From the NCBI RefSeq assembly GCF_021389935.1, contig NZ_CP089979.1, positions 2,213,001 through 2,277,000 of the forward strand: a DNA stretch of 64,000 bases, given 5' to 3'. Below the pieces are notes generated by a model. It saw nothing but the letters and a program-made list of their open reading frames with translations, did not search any database and had not been told where the DNA came from. How positions within the stretch are numbered: position 1 is the first letter of the stretch; the number at the start of each line of letters is the position of its first letter. A program made the position numbers and the translations under genes. Shown here in pieces: positions 35,031 through 43,795 of the stretch. This DNA is from Fulvivirga ligni. Its GTDB lineage: Bacteria; Bacteroidota; Bacteroidia; Cytophagales; Cyclobacteriaceae.

Positions 35031-36345
35031 CTCTCTGCATATCAAATTGCTCCAAATAGTCAGCTACTCTACGTACTAGCATGCCTCCTAATGAGCCGTC
35101 TACTACTCTGTGATCATAGCTGTGAGAAAGGAACATTTTATGTCTTACAGCTATAGCATCTCCATGTGGAGTTTCTATCACTGCAGGTTTTTTTACGATA
35201 GCACCTAATGCTAAAATACCTACCTGAGGTTGCATAATGATTGGTGTACCCATTACATTACCAAAAGAGCCTACGTTGGAAATAGTAAATGTACCTCCTG
35301 AAAGCTCATCAGGTGTAAGCTTATTAGCACGAGCTCTTCTTGCTAAATCATTTACCTTTTTGGCCAGGCCAGTAATGTTAAGCTGATCAGCATTTCTAAT
35401 TACTGGTACTATTAAGTTACCAGATGGCAATGCCACAGCCATTCCTATATTAATGTCTTTTTTCTTTATAATTCTGTCGCCGTCTACCTGAACATTAATC
35501 ATCGGGTAGTCTTTGATGGCTTTAGATACAGCCTCGATGAAAAGAGGAGTGAAAGTTAATGTATCGCCTTCTTTCTCTTTAAAATCCTTTTTATAACGGT
35601 TTCTCCAGAAAACAAGGTTAGTAACATCGGCTTCTACAAATGATGTAACGTGTGGTGATATTCTCTTGCTATCTACCATGCGCTCAGCAATCATTTTACG
35701 CATACGATCCATCTCGATGATCTCGTCCTCAGCACCGATAGAGACATTTACTCTTTGAGGTTCTCTTGCAGGTGCTGCTGGAGCTTTGGTGGCTACACCA
35801 TTACTTGAAGCGGCAGGAGCACTAACAGGTGCTGCCGATCTGTTTTCTACGTAAGAAAGGATATCCTTTTTAGTAACACGACCTTCTTTACCTGTGCCAG
35901 GTACTTTTTCTAGCTCAGCCATGGCTATACCTTCTTCTTTGGCAATATTTTTTACCAATGGAGAATAAAAACGACCATTTTGATCTTTAGTAGCAATATC
36001 GCTGGCCTCAGCAGAAACTTCGGCCGCTACAGCTTCCTGAGGTTGAGCTTCTGTTTTAGTACTTGCAGCTGAGTCATTGTCAGATTTAGGGGCTGCTTCG
36101 TCTCCATCGGTAGCAATAATGGCAATAGGCTTACCAACCTCTACCACTTCGCCATCTTTGGCCAGAATTTCTTTTAATACACCAGCATGGGTGGAAGGTA
36201 CTTCTGTATCTACCTTATCAGTAGCTACTTCCAGTACAGATTCATCTTGCTCAATAGTATCTCCTTCATTTTTGAGCCATGTAAGCACAGTGGCTTCCAT
36301 AATACTCTCTCCCATCTTGGGCATTATTAATTCTACTAGTGCCAT
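35017..36345 (-). CDS. 2-oxo acid dehydrogenase E2 component (dihydrolipoyl acyltransferase)
   Basis: 442 aa. A lipoyl domain (lipoylated Lys44 in ATDKVDT), an Ala/Pro/Glu-rich linker, a peripheral-subunit-binding domain (about 128-166: FYSPLVKNIAKEEGIAMAEL) and the catalytic acyltransferase domain with DHRVVDG (His412, Asp416) near the C-terminus. It moves acyl groups to CoA in a pyruvate, branched-chain or 2-oxoglutarate dehydrogenase complex. The partner genes E1 and E3 are not adjacent, so the substrate is uncertain; a branched-chain role is plausible given the phylum's iso-branched fatty acids. Confidence 0.93.
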   Translation of the reverse strand: MALVELIMPKMGESIMEATVLTWLKNEGDTIEQDESVLEVATDKVDTEVPSTHAGVLKEILAKDGEVVEVGKPIAIIATDGDEAAPKSDNDSAASTKTEAQPQEAVAAEVSAEASDIATKDQNGRFYSPLVKNIAKEEGIAMAELEKVPGTGKEGRVTKKDILSYVENRSAAPVSAPAASSNGVATKAPAAPAREPQRVNVSIGAEDEIIEMDRMRKMIAERMVDSKRISPHVTSFVEADVTNLVFWRNRYKKDFKEKEGDTLTFTPLFIEAVSKAIKDYPMINVQVDGDRIIKKKDINIGMAVALPSGNLIVPVIRNADQLNITGLAKKVNDLARRARANKLTPDELSGGTFTISNVGSFGNVMGTPIIMQPQVGILALGAIVKKPAVIETPHGDAIAVRHKMFLSHSYDHRVVDGSLGGMLVRRVADYLEQFDMQRGMNS

Positions 36346-36391
36346 CTATTTATATTTTAATCCTTCTTAAAATTTCTGCAAAGGTAAGCTT

Positions 36392-37657
36392 TTACCCTTT
36401 TATTTCAATCGTTTCCGAAAGGCTAATTCTTACCAGGTTTAATACCGCCGCCGCTGTGGCTCTGATATTCACTTGCCTGTCTTTCCATAACTGTAGTTTC
36501 CTGGTTATTGTTTGCTCACCATCGGCAAAAGCAATCCAAACCGTGCCTACAGGCTTTTCAAGAGTACCTCCCGTCGGGCCGGCAATCCCGCTCGTAGCGA
36601 TACCAATGTCAGCCCCAAGTTTCTTTCGGACATTATTGGCCATTTCATGAACAGTTTCCTCGCTTACTGCACCATGAGCCTCTAATGTTTCTTTTTTCAC
36701 CTCTAAAATACCAATTTTTGCATCATTATGATAAGGGATGATGGATCCTCTAAAATAGGTGGAGCTACCAGGTATTCGGGAAATGAGATGTGAAACATAG
36801 CCGCCAGAACAGCTTTCTGCCAGGGCTATGGTTTTATTTTGATCCCTTAAGAGTACTCCTATGGCAGACTCGATGGTGTCCTGATCATAACCATAAATAT
36901 ATTTGCCTACTAGAGTGTGCAATGAAGCAACCTGATCAGCTACCTCAGCTATTAGCTCTTCTTTACTATTGCCAATGGCAGTTAATCGAAGCTTTACTTC
37001 TCCAGTGCTCGGTAGGTAGGCTAGCTTAATATGTTCTGGTAAATTCTGCTCCCAGTCCTGTATCTGGTCTGCCAACCATGATTCTCCAATACCAATGGTT
37101 TTAACCACTCTATGGTAGATGACATCCGTATTGAAAACTTCTTGAAGTTTCGGAATGATGGTGTCAGTCATCATTCGTTTCATTTCATGAGGTACACCAG
37201 GCATGGAGACGAAAACTTTGCCGTTCCTTTCAAACCACATTCCCGGAGCGGTACCTAAAATATTGCTGACCATTTCGCAGCATATAGGTAAGGCCGCCTG
37301 AAGTCTGTTTACAGGGGTAAGCTCACGTCCTTTGCTGGCGAAAAAAGCAGTAACTTCTTCTAATGCCTTTTCATTTATTTCAACTTCGCAATTGAAGTAT
37401 TCGGCCAGACAAGGTTTTGTGAGGTCATCATTGGTAGGACCAAGACCACCCGTAATCAGAACGATGTCAGCTCTGGATTCTGCTTCCTTAAAACTTTGTA
37501 GTATATCTTCTCGGGAGTCACTTACGGTAGTTTTTCTAACCGTTTTTATGCCCACTTTATCAAGTTCGGCACTCATCCACTGTGAGTTGGTATCGGTAAT
37601 CTGGCCATAAAGGATCTCATCTCCAATGGTCAGTATTTCAGCTTTTGTTTTATGCAT
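36392..37657 (-). CDS. cinA: CinA family protein (nicotinamide-nucleotide amidase)
   Basis: A molybdopterin-binding-like N-terminal domain (AEILTIGDEILYGQITDTN at the start, LVLITGGLGPTNDDLTKPCL style motif near residue 65) and a C-terminal CinA/PncC deamidase domain (ALAESCSGGYVSHLIS, IGIATSGIAGPTGGT). Such proteins hydrolyse NMN and ADP-ribose to recycle pyridine nucleotides. I place the start at the ATG at 37655-37657 (MHKTKAEIL), because the 13 codons before it do not fit the family. 421 aa. Downstream by 46 bp is the E2 gene. Confidence 0.93.
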   Translation of the reverse strand: MHKTKAEILTIGDEILYGQITDTNSQWMSAELDKVGIKTVRKTTVSDSREDILQSFKEAESRADIVLITGGLGPTNDDLTKPCLAEYFNCEVEINEKALEEVTAFFASKGRELTPVNRLQAALPICCEMVSNILGTAPGMWFERNGKVFVSMPGVPHEMKRMMTDTIIPKLQEVFNTDVIYHRVVKTIGIGESWLADQIQDWEQNLPEHIKLAYLPSTGEVKLRLTAIGNSKEELIAEVADQVASLHTLVGKYIYGYDQDTIESAIGVLLRDQNKTIALAESCSGGYVSHLISRIPGSSTYFRGSIIPYHNDAKIGILEVKKETLEAHGAVSEETVHEMANNVRKKLGADIGIATSGIAGPTGGTLEKPVGTVWIAFADGEQTITRKLQLWKDRQVNIRATAAAVLNLVRISLSETIEIKG

Positions 37658-37771
37658 TTCTAAAATTATGCTATTACAATCATGAAAGACCACCACGATC
37701 TTACCGCTGCAAAACTAAGCTATTATAGAAATAAAGTGCCGCTAATATCAGGTTAAAAAACCATTACCTTT

Positions 37772-39157
37772 CTAGAAGATGGAAACCCCAAAAAACTTTT
37801 GTAATACGGTGAGTATGAACATAAAACCTAAGACTACAGGACATACCATAGTGATCATTAAATTGAAATATTTTTCAATAACTGAGCCTTTGTAAGACGC
37901 ATAACCCTGAGAAATTTCTTCAGAAAGGCTCTTTGCTTTCCAGTGTCTGGCAATGAATATACTCAGAAGGAAACCACCAAGAGGTAAGCTTACCACAAAG
38001 AATAAGTCCTGAACTACATCCATAAACGTTTTGGATGTACCCTCGTAATAGGCAAAGTTTGAGAACAAGTCTGATGCCCCATAGCTAAGCATGCTTGGTA
38101 GACCTAAGGCAAAAATGATGGCAGACATCACTATTACTGATTTCTTTCTGCTCCATTTCTTTTGATCTACTAAGAAAGCAACGGGTACCTCAAGTAATGA
38201 GATAGTAGAGGTAAGTGCTGCAAAACAAAGTAAAAGGAAAAAGCTACAGCCTACTAATTTACCCAGCAATGGAGGCATGTTTTGGAATATGCCTACCAGA
38301 GCGATGAATACTAATCCAGGCCCTTCACTAGGTGATTGTCCTTGTGAGAATACCAGCGGAAAAATCATAAGACCAGCCAGAAAGGCTACAAGAGTATCAG
38401 ATATAGTAACCCAGGTGGCAGAGTTCACAATATTGTCTTCTTTGCTGATGTATGAGCCGTAAGTGATCAGAGCTCCCATTCCCAGGCTTAAAGAGAAAAA
38501 TGCTTGTCCCAGAGCGGAATATATGGTCGCACCATTGATAAGGCTAAAGTCAGGAACCAGATAAAAAGCTACACCATCAGCAGCATTGGGTAGATTAAGG
38601 CCATATATGATGATGAGAATAAGTATAATGAACAAGGTGGGCATCAATACTTTAGAAGTACCCTCGATACCTTTTTGAACTCCTCTGTAAACTATGAAGC
38701 CCGTTAATACCATAAATACCAGACTGTAGATCAGATTATCTGAAAAGTCTGCAGTGTAGTTATAAAAATAATTGCTCAACTCTTTTTGTTGAAGTAGGTC
38801 TCCAAAGCTCAGTTGCACAAAGTATCCGAATGCCCAGCCAGCAACTACATTGTAGAATGAAAGAATCATTACACCGCATAAAATGCCGAAGAAGCCAACC
38901 CAGGCCCATTTCTTTCCTCCTAATTTCTTGTAAGCACCAAAAGGATTTGCGCCAGTGTTTCTTCCTACAGCTACTTCACCCACCATTATAGGTAAACCAA
39001 TAAGGAAGATCCACGCTACGTAAATTAGAAGAAAGGCTGCTCCTCCGTTTTCTCCAGCTACATAAGGAAATTGCCAGATGTTACCCAACCCTACTGCTGA
39101 GCCGGCCGCAGCCGCAATAAATCCTATTTTACTGGAAAATCCACCTCTTGATGCCAT
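37772..39157 (-). CDS. Sodium-dependent symporter (NSS/SNF family)
   Basis: 461 aa, about 12 membrane helices. TM1 has the unwound sodium/substrate motif AAGSAVGLGNIWQFPYVAGENGGAAF. LeuT-type carriers usually have Arg where this protein has Gln (NIWQF). These carriers take up amino acids or related compounds with sodium. No small MetS-type subunit is seen on the same strand. Single gene between the cinA unit and the DUF4197 gene. Confidence 0.93.
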   Translation of the reverse strand: MASRGGFSSKIGFIAAAAGSAVGLGNIWQFPYVAGENGGAAFLLIYVAWIFLIGLPIMVGEVAVGRNTGANPFGAYKKLGGKKWAWVGFFGILCGVMILSFYNVVAGWAFGYFVQLSFGDLLQQKELSNYFYNYTADFSDNLIYSLVFMVLTGFIVYRGVQKGIEGTSKVLMPTLFIILILIIIYGLNLPNAADGVAFYLVPDFSLINGATIYSALGQAFFSLSLGMGALITYGSYISKEDNIVNSATWVTISDTLVAFLAGLMIFPLVFSQGQSPSEGPGLVFIALVGIFQNMPPLLGKLVGCSFFLLLCFAALTSTISLLEVPVAFLVDQKKWSRKKSVIVMSAIIFALGLPSMLSYGASDLFSNFAYYEGTSKTFMDVVQDLFFVVSLPLGGFLLSIFIARHWKAKSLSEEISQGYASYKGSVIEKYFNLMITMVCPVVLGFMFILTVLQKFFGVSIF

Positions 39158-39196
39158 GATAAATTGTTGTCTTAAAATTAAAAGGAGCGCAAATTA

Positions 39197-39310
39197 ATGA
39201 AAAAAATCACAAAGGGAGGGTATGAATTTATGTTCTGTAGTATATTGTGGCCCGTTTCTATGGTTTTGTTGGTGATTAAGATGCTCTATATACATTTTAA
39301 ATTAAAATAA
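39197..39310 (+). CDS. Possible small membrane peptide, 37 aa
   Basis: An ATG 10 bp after AAAGGAG opens a 38-codon frame ending 2 bp before the DUF4197 start. It has a basic N-terminus and one hydrophobic stretch (FCSILWPVSMVLLVIKMLYI). The spacing suggests translational coupling with the next gene, but the region must also hold that gene's promoter, so it could be chance. Confidence 0.3.
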   Translation: MKKITKGGYEFMFCSILWPVSMVLLVIKMLYIHFKLK

Positions 39311-39312
39311 TT

Positions 39313-40035
39313 ATGAAAAAGGTACTGCTATGCCTCTTTGTAGTGGCAATTATTGTTTCATGTACTACTACTCAGATAAATAAAACTATAGGTGATATTA
39401 ATGATGCCCTGGGTAGTGGCGGAGGTCTTACTACAGAACAGGTGGCGGCCGGGCTGAAGGAGGCACTTACCAAAGGAATATCTAATGGTTCCGCGCAGGC
39501 ATCTCAGTTAGATGGATATTTTAAGAACCCCAAAATCAAAATTCCTTTTCCTCCAGATGTGCAAAAGGTAGAGGATAAGTTAAGACAAATTGGCCTTGGA
39601 GGTGAGGTTGATAAGTTTGTAAAACAATTAAATAGAGGTGCGGAAGATGCGGCTAAAGAGTCTAAAACCATTTTCGTGACAGCGATTAAAGCTATGACTA
39701 TTCAAGATGCCTGGAATATATTAAAAGGTGAAGATGATGCCGCTACTCAATATTTAATGAAGACTACTTCCGCCCAGCTGAAAGCGAAGTTTAAGCCAGT
39801 AATGAAAAGTAGCCTCGATAAGGTGAATGCCACTAAATATTATAGCGACATCATTAACACATATAACAAAATTCCATTGGTGGAGGATGTAAACCCTAAT
39901 CTTGATGACTATGCTACAGATAAAGCCATTGAAGGTTTATTCTATCTTGTAGCTCAAGAAGAGGAGAAAATACGTGAAGATCCTATTGCAAGAACTACGG
40001 AGCTTTTGAAAAAGGTATTTGCTGCTCAGGATTAA
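39313..40035 (+). CDS. DUF4197 lipoprotein
   Basis: 240 aa. A lipoprotein signal ends IIVSC (Cys16). The rest is a helical DUF4197 domain (LTTEQVAAGLKEALTKGIS, KIKIPFPPDVQKVEDKLRQI, GLGGEVDKFVKQLNRGAEDAA). The family is periplasmic or envelope-attached in Proteobacteria and Bacteroidota, with no known biochemical role. Its 3' end overlaps the convergent SMP-30-like gene by 4 bp. Confidence 0.88.
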   Translation: MKKVLLCLFVVAIIVSCTTTQINKTIGDINDALGSGGGLTTEQVAAGLKEALTKGISNGSAQASQLDGYFKNPKIKIPFPPDVQKVEDKLRQIGLGGEVDKFVKQLNRGAEDAAKESKTIFVTAIKAMTIQDAWNILKGEDDAATQYLMKTTSAQLKAKFKPVMKSSLDKVNATKYYSDIINTYNKIPLVEDVNPNLDDYATDKAIEGLFYLVAQEEEKIREDPIARTTELLKKVFAAQD

Positions 40036-40928
40036 TGAGCTCCTTTTACATTCATCTTTAGCGTATAAACACTGGTGCTGGCGGTAATAAATAAGGTGTT
40101 TCTCTCTTTGCCGCCAAAGCATATGTTTGCAGTCCAGTTTTCAGGAACAGGTATATACGCTATCTTTTTTCCTTTTTTGTTGAATACGGTTACACCCTTT
40201 CCTGTCAGGTAAAGATTGCCCTGCTCGTCAAGTGTCATGCCGTCAGATCCCATGTTTGTGAAGAGTTTCTCTTTTGAAAGGGAGCCATCTTTTTTTATTT
40301 GATAGCTGAATATTTTTCCAGCCCCAATGTCAGCCACATAAAGGGTTTTTCCATCTGGGGTTCCAACTATGCCATTGGGCTGATTGTAGTTATCGGTTAC
40401 TGGTTTTACTTCACCATTTGAATCCAGAAGATATACATATTTGCCTTGCTGTTGCATTTCAGGGTTTCGTGTCCAGTAATCTCTTTTGTATAGAGGGTCT
40501 GTGAAATATAAATTGCCATTAGGAGCTATCCATAAGTCGTTTGGTCCGTTTAAGAGTTTGTCATCTACCTGATCTAAGATTACTTTATGGTTACCCTCAG
40601 AGTCTATAGACCAAAGCTGATTTTCCATATCTGCACAGGTAATTAATAGGCCTTCTTTGTTGAAGTACATACCATTTGATCTACCTGATTTAGATAAGAA
40701 TTTGGTGAGTTCTCCACTTTCTGCATCCCATCTAATGATCTGATTGTTAGGCTGATCTGTAAAAAATACGTTGCCTTCCTTGTCTGCTGCTGGCCCCTCT
40801 GTAAACGAATATTCATCACTGAGCTGAATTAATTCAGCGCCATAGACAATAAGATCCTCATCATCAAATTCTTGAGCATAACATGATGATGCCAAACCAC
40901 AGACTAATAAAAGGAATATGTTTTTCAT
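40032..40928 (-). CDS. Secreted SMP-30/gluconolactonase-like protein
   Basis: 298 aa. A signal peptide (LLLVCGLASSCYAQ) could also be a lipobox. The rest is a six-bladed propeller of the SMP-30/LRE family: FTEGPAADKEGNVFFTDQPNN, GPNDLWIAPNGNLYFTDPLY and QPNGIVGTPDGKTLYVAD carry the expected metal-site Glu, Asn and Asp. It may be a lactonase for sugar-acid lactones; true substrate unknown. The lipid-kinase gene lies 25 bp upstream on the same strand. Confidence 0.88.
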   Translation of the reverse strand: MKNIFLLLVCGLASSCYAQEFDDEDLIVYGAELIQLSDEYSFTEGPAADKEGNVFFTDQPNNQIIRWDAESGELTKFLSKSGRSNGMYFNKEGLLITCADMENQLWSIDSEGNHKVILDQVDDKLLNGPNDLWIAPNGNLYFTDPLYKRDYWTRNPEMQQQGKYVYLLDSNGEVKPVTDNYNQPNGIVGTPDGKTLYVADIGAGKIFSYQIKKDGSLSKEKLFTNMGSDGMTLDEQGNLYLTGKGVTVFNKKGKKIAYIPVPENWTANICFGGKERNTLFITASTSVYTLKMNVKGAH

Positions 40929-40953
40929 GGGATATACACTAAAGATTTAAGTT

Positions 40954-41844
40954 TCAGGCCCTGCAGGCTACCCTCAAAGATAGTGGATTTACTTCTAGTT
41001 CAATATCATCTTTGAGCTGATAGGGATCACCATCTAAATGGATGTTTTTGTTCTTTTCGCTCTCAAGCAAATGAATGTGGGCGGCTTTACCTTGCCATGT
41101 TTTATAATATCTGGATCTGGTAAGCGTACCATTAAATAGGTGAAAAACCAGGGTGGGGTAGTACCATAAAGGTACTTTTCTCATTACACAAATATCCATA
41201 AGGCCATCAGAGATTTCAGCACCAGGAGCTATATGGGCATTATTTCCATATTGACTAGAGTTGGCAATGGATACCAGAAATGGAGCCTTTTCAAACTTTT
41301 CTTCACCATCTATGGTAAGCTTAAAATCGGTGCTTTGAAATCTTAGAATTTCCTGCAAGGCTAACATACCATAGGAGAAAAAGCCTCTTTTTTTACTCTC
41401 TGCAAATAAGCTGGCTATGTGAGCGTCAAACCCTACACCGGCTACATTCACAAAGATGTCTTTGTTGAGCCTGATGGTGTCTATTTTCATTGAGGTTTGC
41501 TGGTTGAGCAGCATGATTGCTCCTTTTGGTGATAATGGTACCCCCAAATGTCTGGCTAAACCATTACCTGAACCCATAGGTATAATGCCCAAAGTGGTAT
41601 TGGAATTAATCAGCGGTTTGGCAATTTCATTTATGGTGCCGTCACCACCTACTGCTACTATAATGTCATAATGATTCTTTTCCCTTTCAGCAATCTCAGA
41701 GCCTTCTCCAGCATATTGAGTATAAATAATTTCTGCTGATACCTTGTTAGAATCCAGGTGAGCTTTTATCAGCTCTGGAAAGTTCGCTTTTCTACTGGTC
41801 CCTGATTTAGGGTTAATGATAAAAAGTGCCTTCTGTGCGGTCAT
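40954..41844 (-). CDS. Diacylglycerol/lipid kinase family protein (YegS/DgkB-like)
   Basis: 296 aa. Nucleotide-binding motifs are NPKSGTSRK (residues 12-20), VAVGGDGTINEIA (near 62) and GSGNGLARHLG (near 92); the C-terminal half has the lipid-binding beta-sandwich (PGAEISDGLMDICVM). These enzymes phosphorylate diacylglycerol or related lipids. Its start lies 3 bp from the stop of the LTA-synthase-like gene, so the two are very probably co-transcribed. DAG recycling would fit: phosphoglycerol transferases release diacylglycerol. Confidence 0.9.
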   Translation of the reverse strand: MTAQKALFIINPKSGTSRKANFPELIKAHLDSNKVSAEIIYTQYAGEGSEIAEREKNHYDIIVAVGGDGTINEIAKPLINSNTTLGIIPMGSGNGLARHLGVPLSPKGAIMLLNQQTSMKIDTIRLNKDIFVNVAGVGFDAHIASLFAESKKRGFFSYGMLALQEILRFQSTDFKLTIDGEEKFEKAPFLVSIANSSQYGNNAHIAPGAEISDGLMDICVMRKVPLWYYPTLVFHLFNGTLTRSRYYKTWQGKAAHIHLLESEKNKNIHLDGDPYQLKDDIELEVNPLSLRVACRA

Positions 41845-41847
41845 AGA

Positions 41848-43677
41848 TTACCTATGATTATAATCTCTGTAAAGTTTTTGAATGTATGACAAGCTCGGCC
41901 ACAATTGCTCTTCAGTATTAGCTCCCTCTTTGATAAGATATTGCTTTCCTGTTTGGTCATAAGTAAGCTTCTGATTGTCATCTATGTAAGCATAACCATT
42001 ATTGAAGATAAACACAGCAAAATCATGATAGTTTTTGTCTAAAAGATTGTTGCTGAATATATAGTCATTATTCACAGTAGATACTTGCCCGAGGATGGTG
42101 TTAGGAATATCTGTTTGACTACCAATGTTGTGAATAACTCTGCCTTTTTGTGCTAAAGCTCCACCAGTCCAGATTAGGGGTATTCTGTAACGATCTGGGT
42201 TGGCTAACCCTTCATTATCAGGAGTAGGGTGACCATGATCTGCTGTAATTACAATCAGAGTGTTGTCCCACCAGTCAGAGTGCCTGGCCTTATCCATAAA
42301 TTCTCCTAAAGACTTATCAGTATAATGTGCCGAGTTTAAGAATTTGGAAACTTCATCATCTCCTTCGAAAACCGTCTTCATAGGCACATTAAAAGGCTCG
42401 TGGCTGCTGAGGGTTAACATTACCTTAAAAAACGGGCTTTTTAGCTCGTTGATTTCTTTATAAAATTTCTCAAAGACAGGTCCGTCATGTACTCCCCATT
42501 TGCTGTTATTCAAAGAATCAGCGAACTGTGATGAATGTGTTAAATGATCGAACTGAGCTGTGGTGAAGTAGGATCTGAAGTTAGCGAAGTCGATGCTTCC
42601 ACCATATGTGAAGCCTGTTTCATACCCCATTTCATTAAAATTTTTACTAAGGAAGGGGAGGTTTTGAGTCTTTTTAGGATACTTAATAATCGAACCCGTG
42701 GGTTGAGCCGGGTAACCACTAAGTACACTTACTATACCTTTGTCTGTTCTGTCTCCAGAAGCATAGATATTATCAAAAAGAAGTCCTTCGGTAGCTATTT
42801 TGCTGAGGTTTGGAGCTACTCCTGGAATCCCACCTAAAGGTTCTATCAGTCTGAAGGTGAAGCTTTCAATTACAATTACTATTACATTTGGTCTATCGGT
42901 GGTCAGCACCTTTTCAGTTTCTCCCGAAGACGTATACAGTTGCTTGAAATATTGATCAGTTTTATCCTCATCTAGGATGTTTTCCGGATATTCCAGTTTC
43001 TCCAATTTTCTTAAGGCATACCCAACATTCCAAACCACATTAATGGCGCCATGATTGCCAAAAAGGTGTTCATTATCATAATAAACGGTGCCCACATTTA
43101 TAGGAGCCACACCGAAAGAACCACGAATGGGGGCTATAAGCAGTGCCGTAAGAATAAGAGGAATGAATGAATGCTTCCAGGTTGACTTTGAGATGTCTAC
43201 CAGATACGGATAAATGTAAACTGAATATAGGTACATAAAAACACCAAAAATCAGTAGCCAGATGAAGATGAGTAAACTCAAAGCGGGTGCTTCAATGGCA
43301 ATGGTTGTGTCCTGCCCAATATATAATAAAGGTGTAACATCTAACCTAAAGGCCCAGTGCTTGTACATCTCAAGATCCATGACCACAATAAATGATGCTA
43401 TGAAAAGCATAAGACCTGTGTAGATATGGAAGAAAAATCTTACTGGTTTGTTAGTGATGTACGGTGAAATAGTAAGGAATAAGCCTGGTAAGAGTAGAAA
43501 GTAGCCTGTGGCGGATAAGTCTAAACGAATACCATGGGTAAACATGAGCAGTATCTCAGTGAAAGATAGCTCAGCGGTTTTGTCGTAGTAGTAAGTCAGG
43601 AAAATAATTCTGGTTGATATAAAAAAGATTAACCAAAAAAGGCCGTAGTGTAAAAATAATTTAATTCTTTCTCTCAT
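41848..43677 (-). CDS. LTA-synthase-like membrane sulfatase (phosphoglycerol/phosphoethanolamine transferase)
   Basis: 609 aa. Five N-terminal membrane helices (about residues 8-185) carry an extracytoplasmic alkaline-phosphatase-fold domain. Glu271 (VIVIVIESFT) is a metal ligand, Thr311 in SGDRTDKGIVSVLSGYP is the nucleophile that is phosphorylated, and VITADHGHPTPDN gives further ligands. LtaS-type enzymes move glycerol phosphate from phosphatidylglycerol and leave diacylglycerol. Bacteroidota lack lipoteichoic acid, so the acceptor may be a glycan, a lipid or a periplasmic glucan. The DAG-type kinase follows by 3 bp. Confidence 0.9.
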   Translation of the reverse strand: MRERIKLFLHYGLFWLIFFISTRIIFLTYYYDKTAELSFTEILLMFTHGIRLDLSATGYFLLLPGLFLTISPYITNKPVRFFFHIYTGLMLFIASFIVVMDLEMYKHWAFRLDVTPLLYIGQDTTIAIEAPALSLLIFIWLLIFGVFMYLYSVYIYPYLVDISKSTWKHSFIPLILTALLIAPIRGSFGVAPINVGTVYYDNEHLFGNHGAINVVWNVGYALRKLEKLEYPENILDEDKTDQYFKQLYTSSGETEKVLTTDRPNVIVIVIESFTFRLIEPLGGIPGVAPNLSKIATEGLLFDNIYASGDRTDKGIVSVLSGYPAQPTGSIIKYPKKTQNLPFLSKNFNEMGYETGFTYGGSIDFANFRSYFTTAQFDHLTHSSQFADSLNNSKWGVHDGPVFEKFYKEINELKSPFFKVMLTLSSHEPFNVPMKTVFEGDDEVSKFLNSAHYTDKSLGEFMDKARHSDWWDNTLIVITADHGHPTPDNEGLANPDRYRIPLIWTGGALAQKGRVIHNIGSQTDIPNTILGQVSTVNNDYIFSNNLLDKNYHDFAVFIFNNGYAYIDDNQKLTYDQTGKQYLIKEGANTEEQLWPSLSYIQKLYRDYNHR

Positions 43678-43795
43678 TCCCCTTATTCCTAATTATTAAT
43701 TGAATGCAAAGATAATATTAATTTAATATTATGTGGGTCAAATCTATATAACGGTAAGTCTGGCCCTAAGGGTTCTTTTTCTTTTATTTGTAACT

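Noticed and set aside
39197-39310. MetS-type small subunit for the NSS symporter
   Set aside because: The frame is on the opposite strand and its sequence does not resemble MetS; listed only as a possible peptide.
43733-43795. GTG start for the CDP-alcohol transferase
   Set aside because: It adds a hydrophobic stretch unlike the family's N-terminus; the ATG at 43796 begins the recognisable YEYR...QSLL part. Kept only as an alternative.
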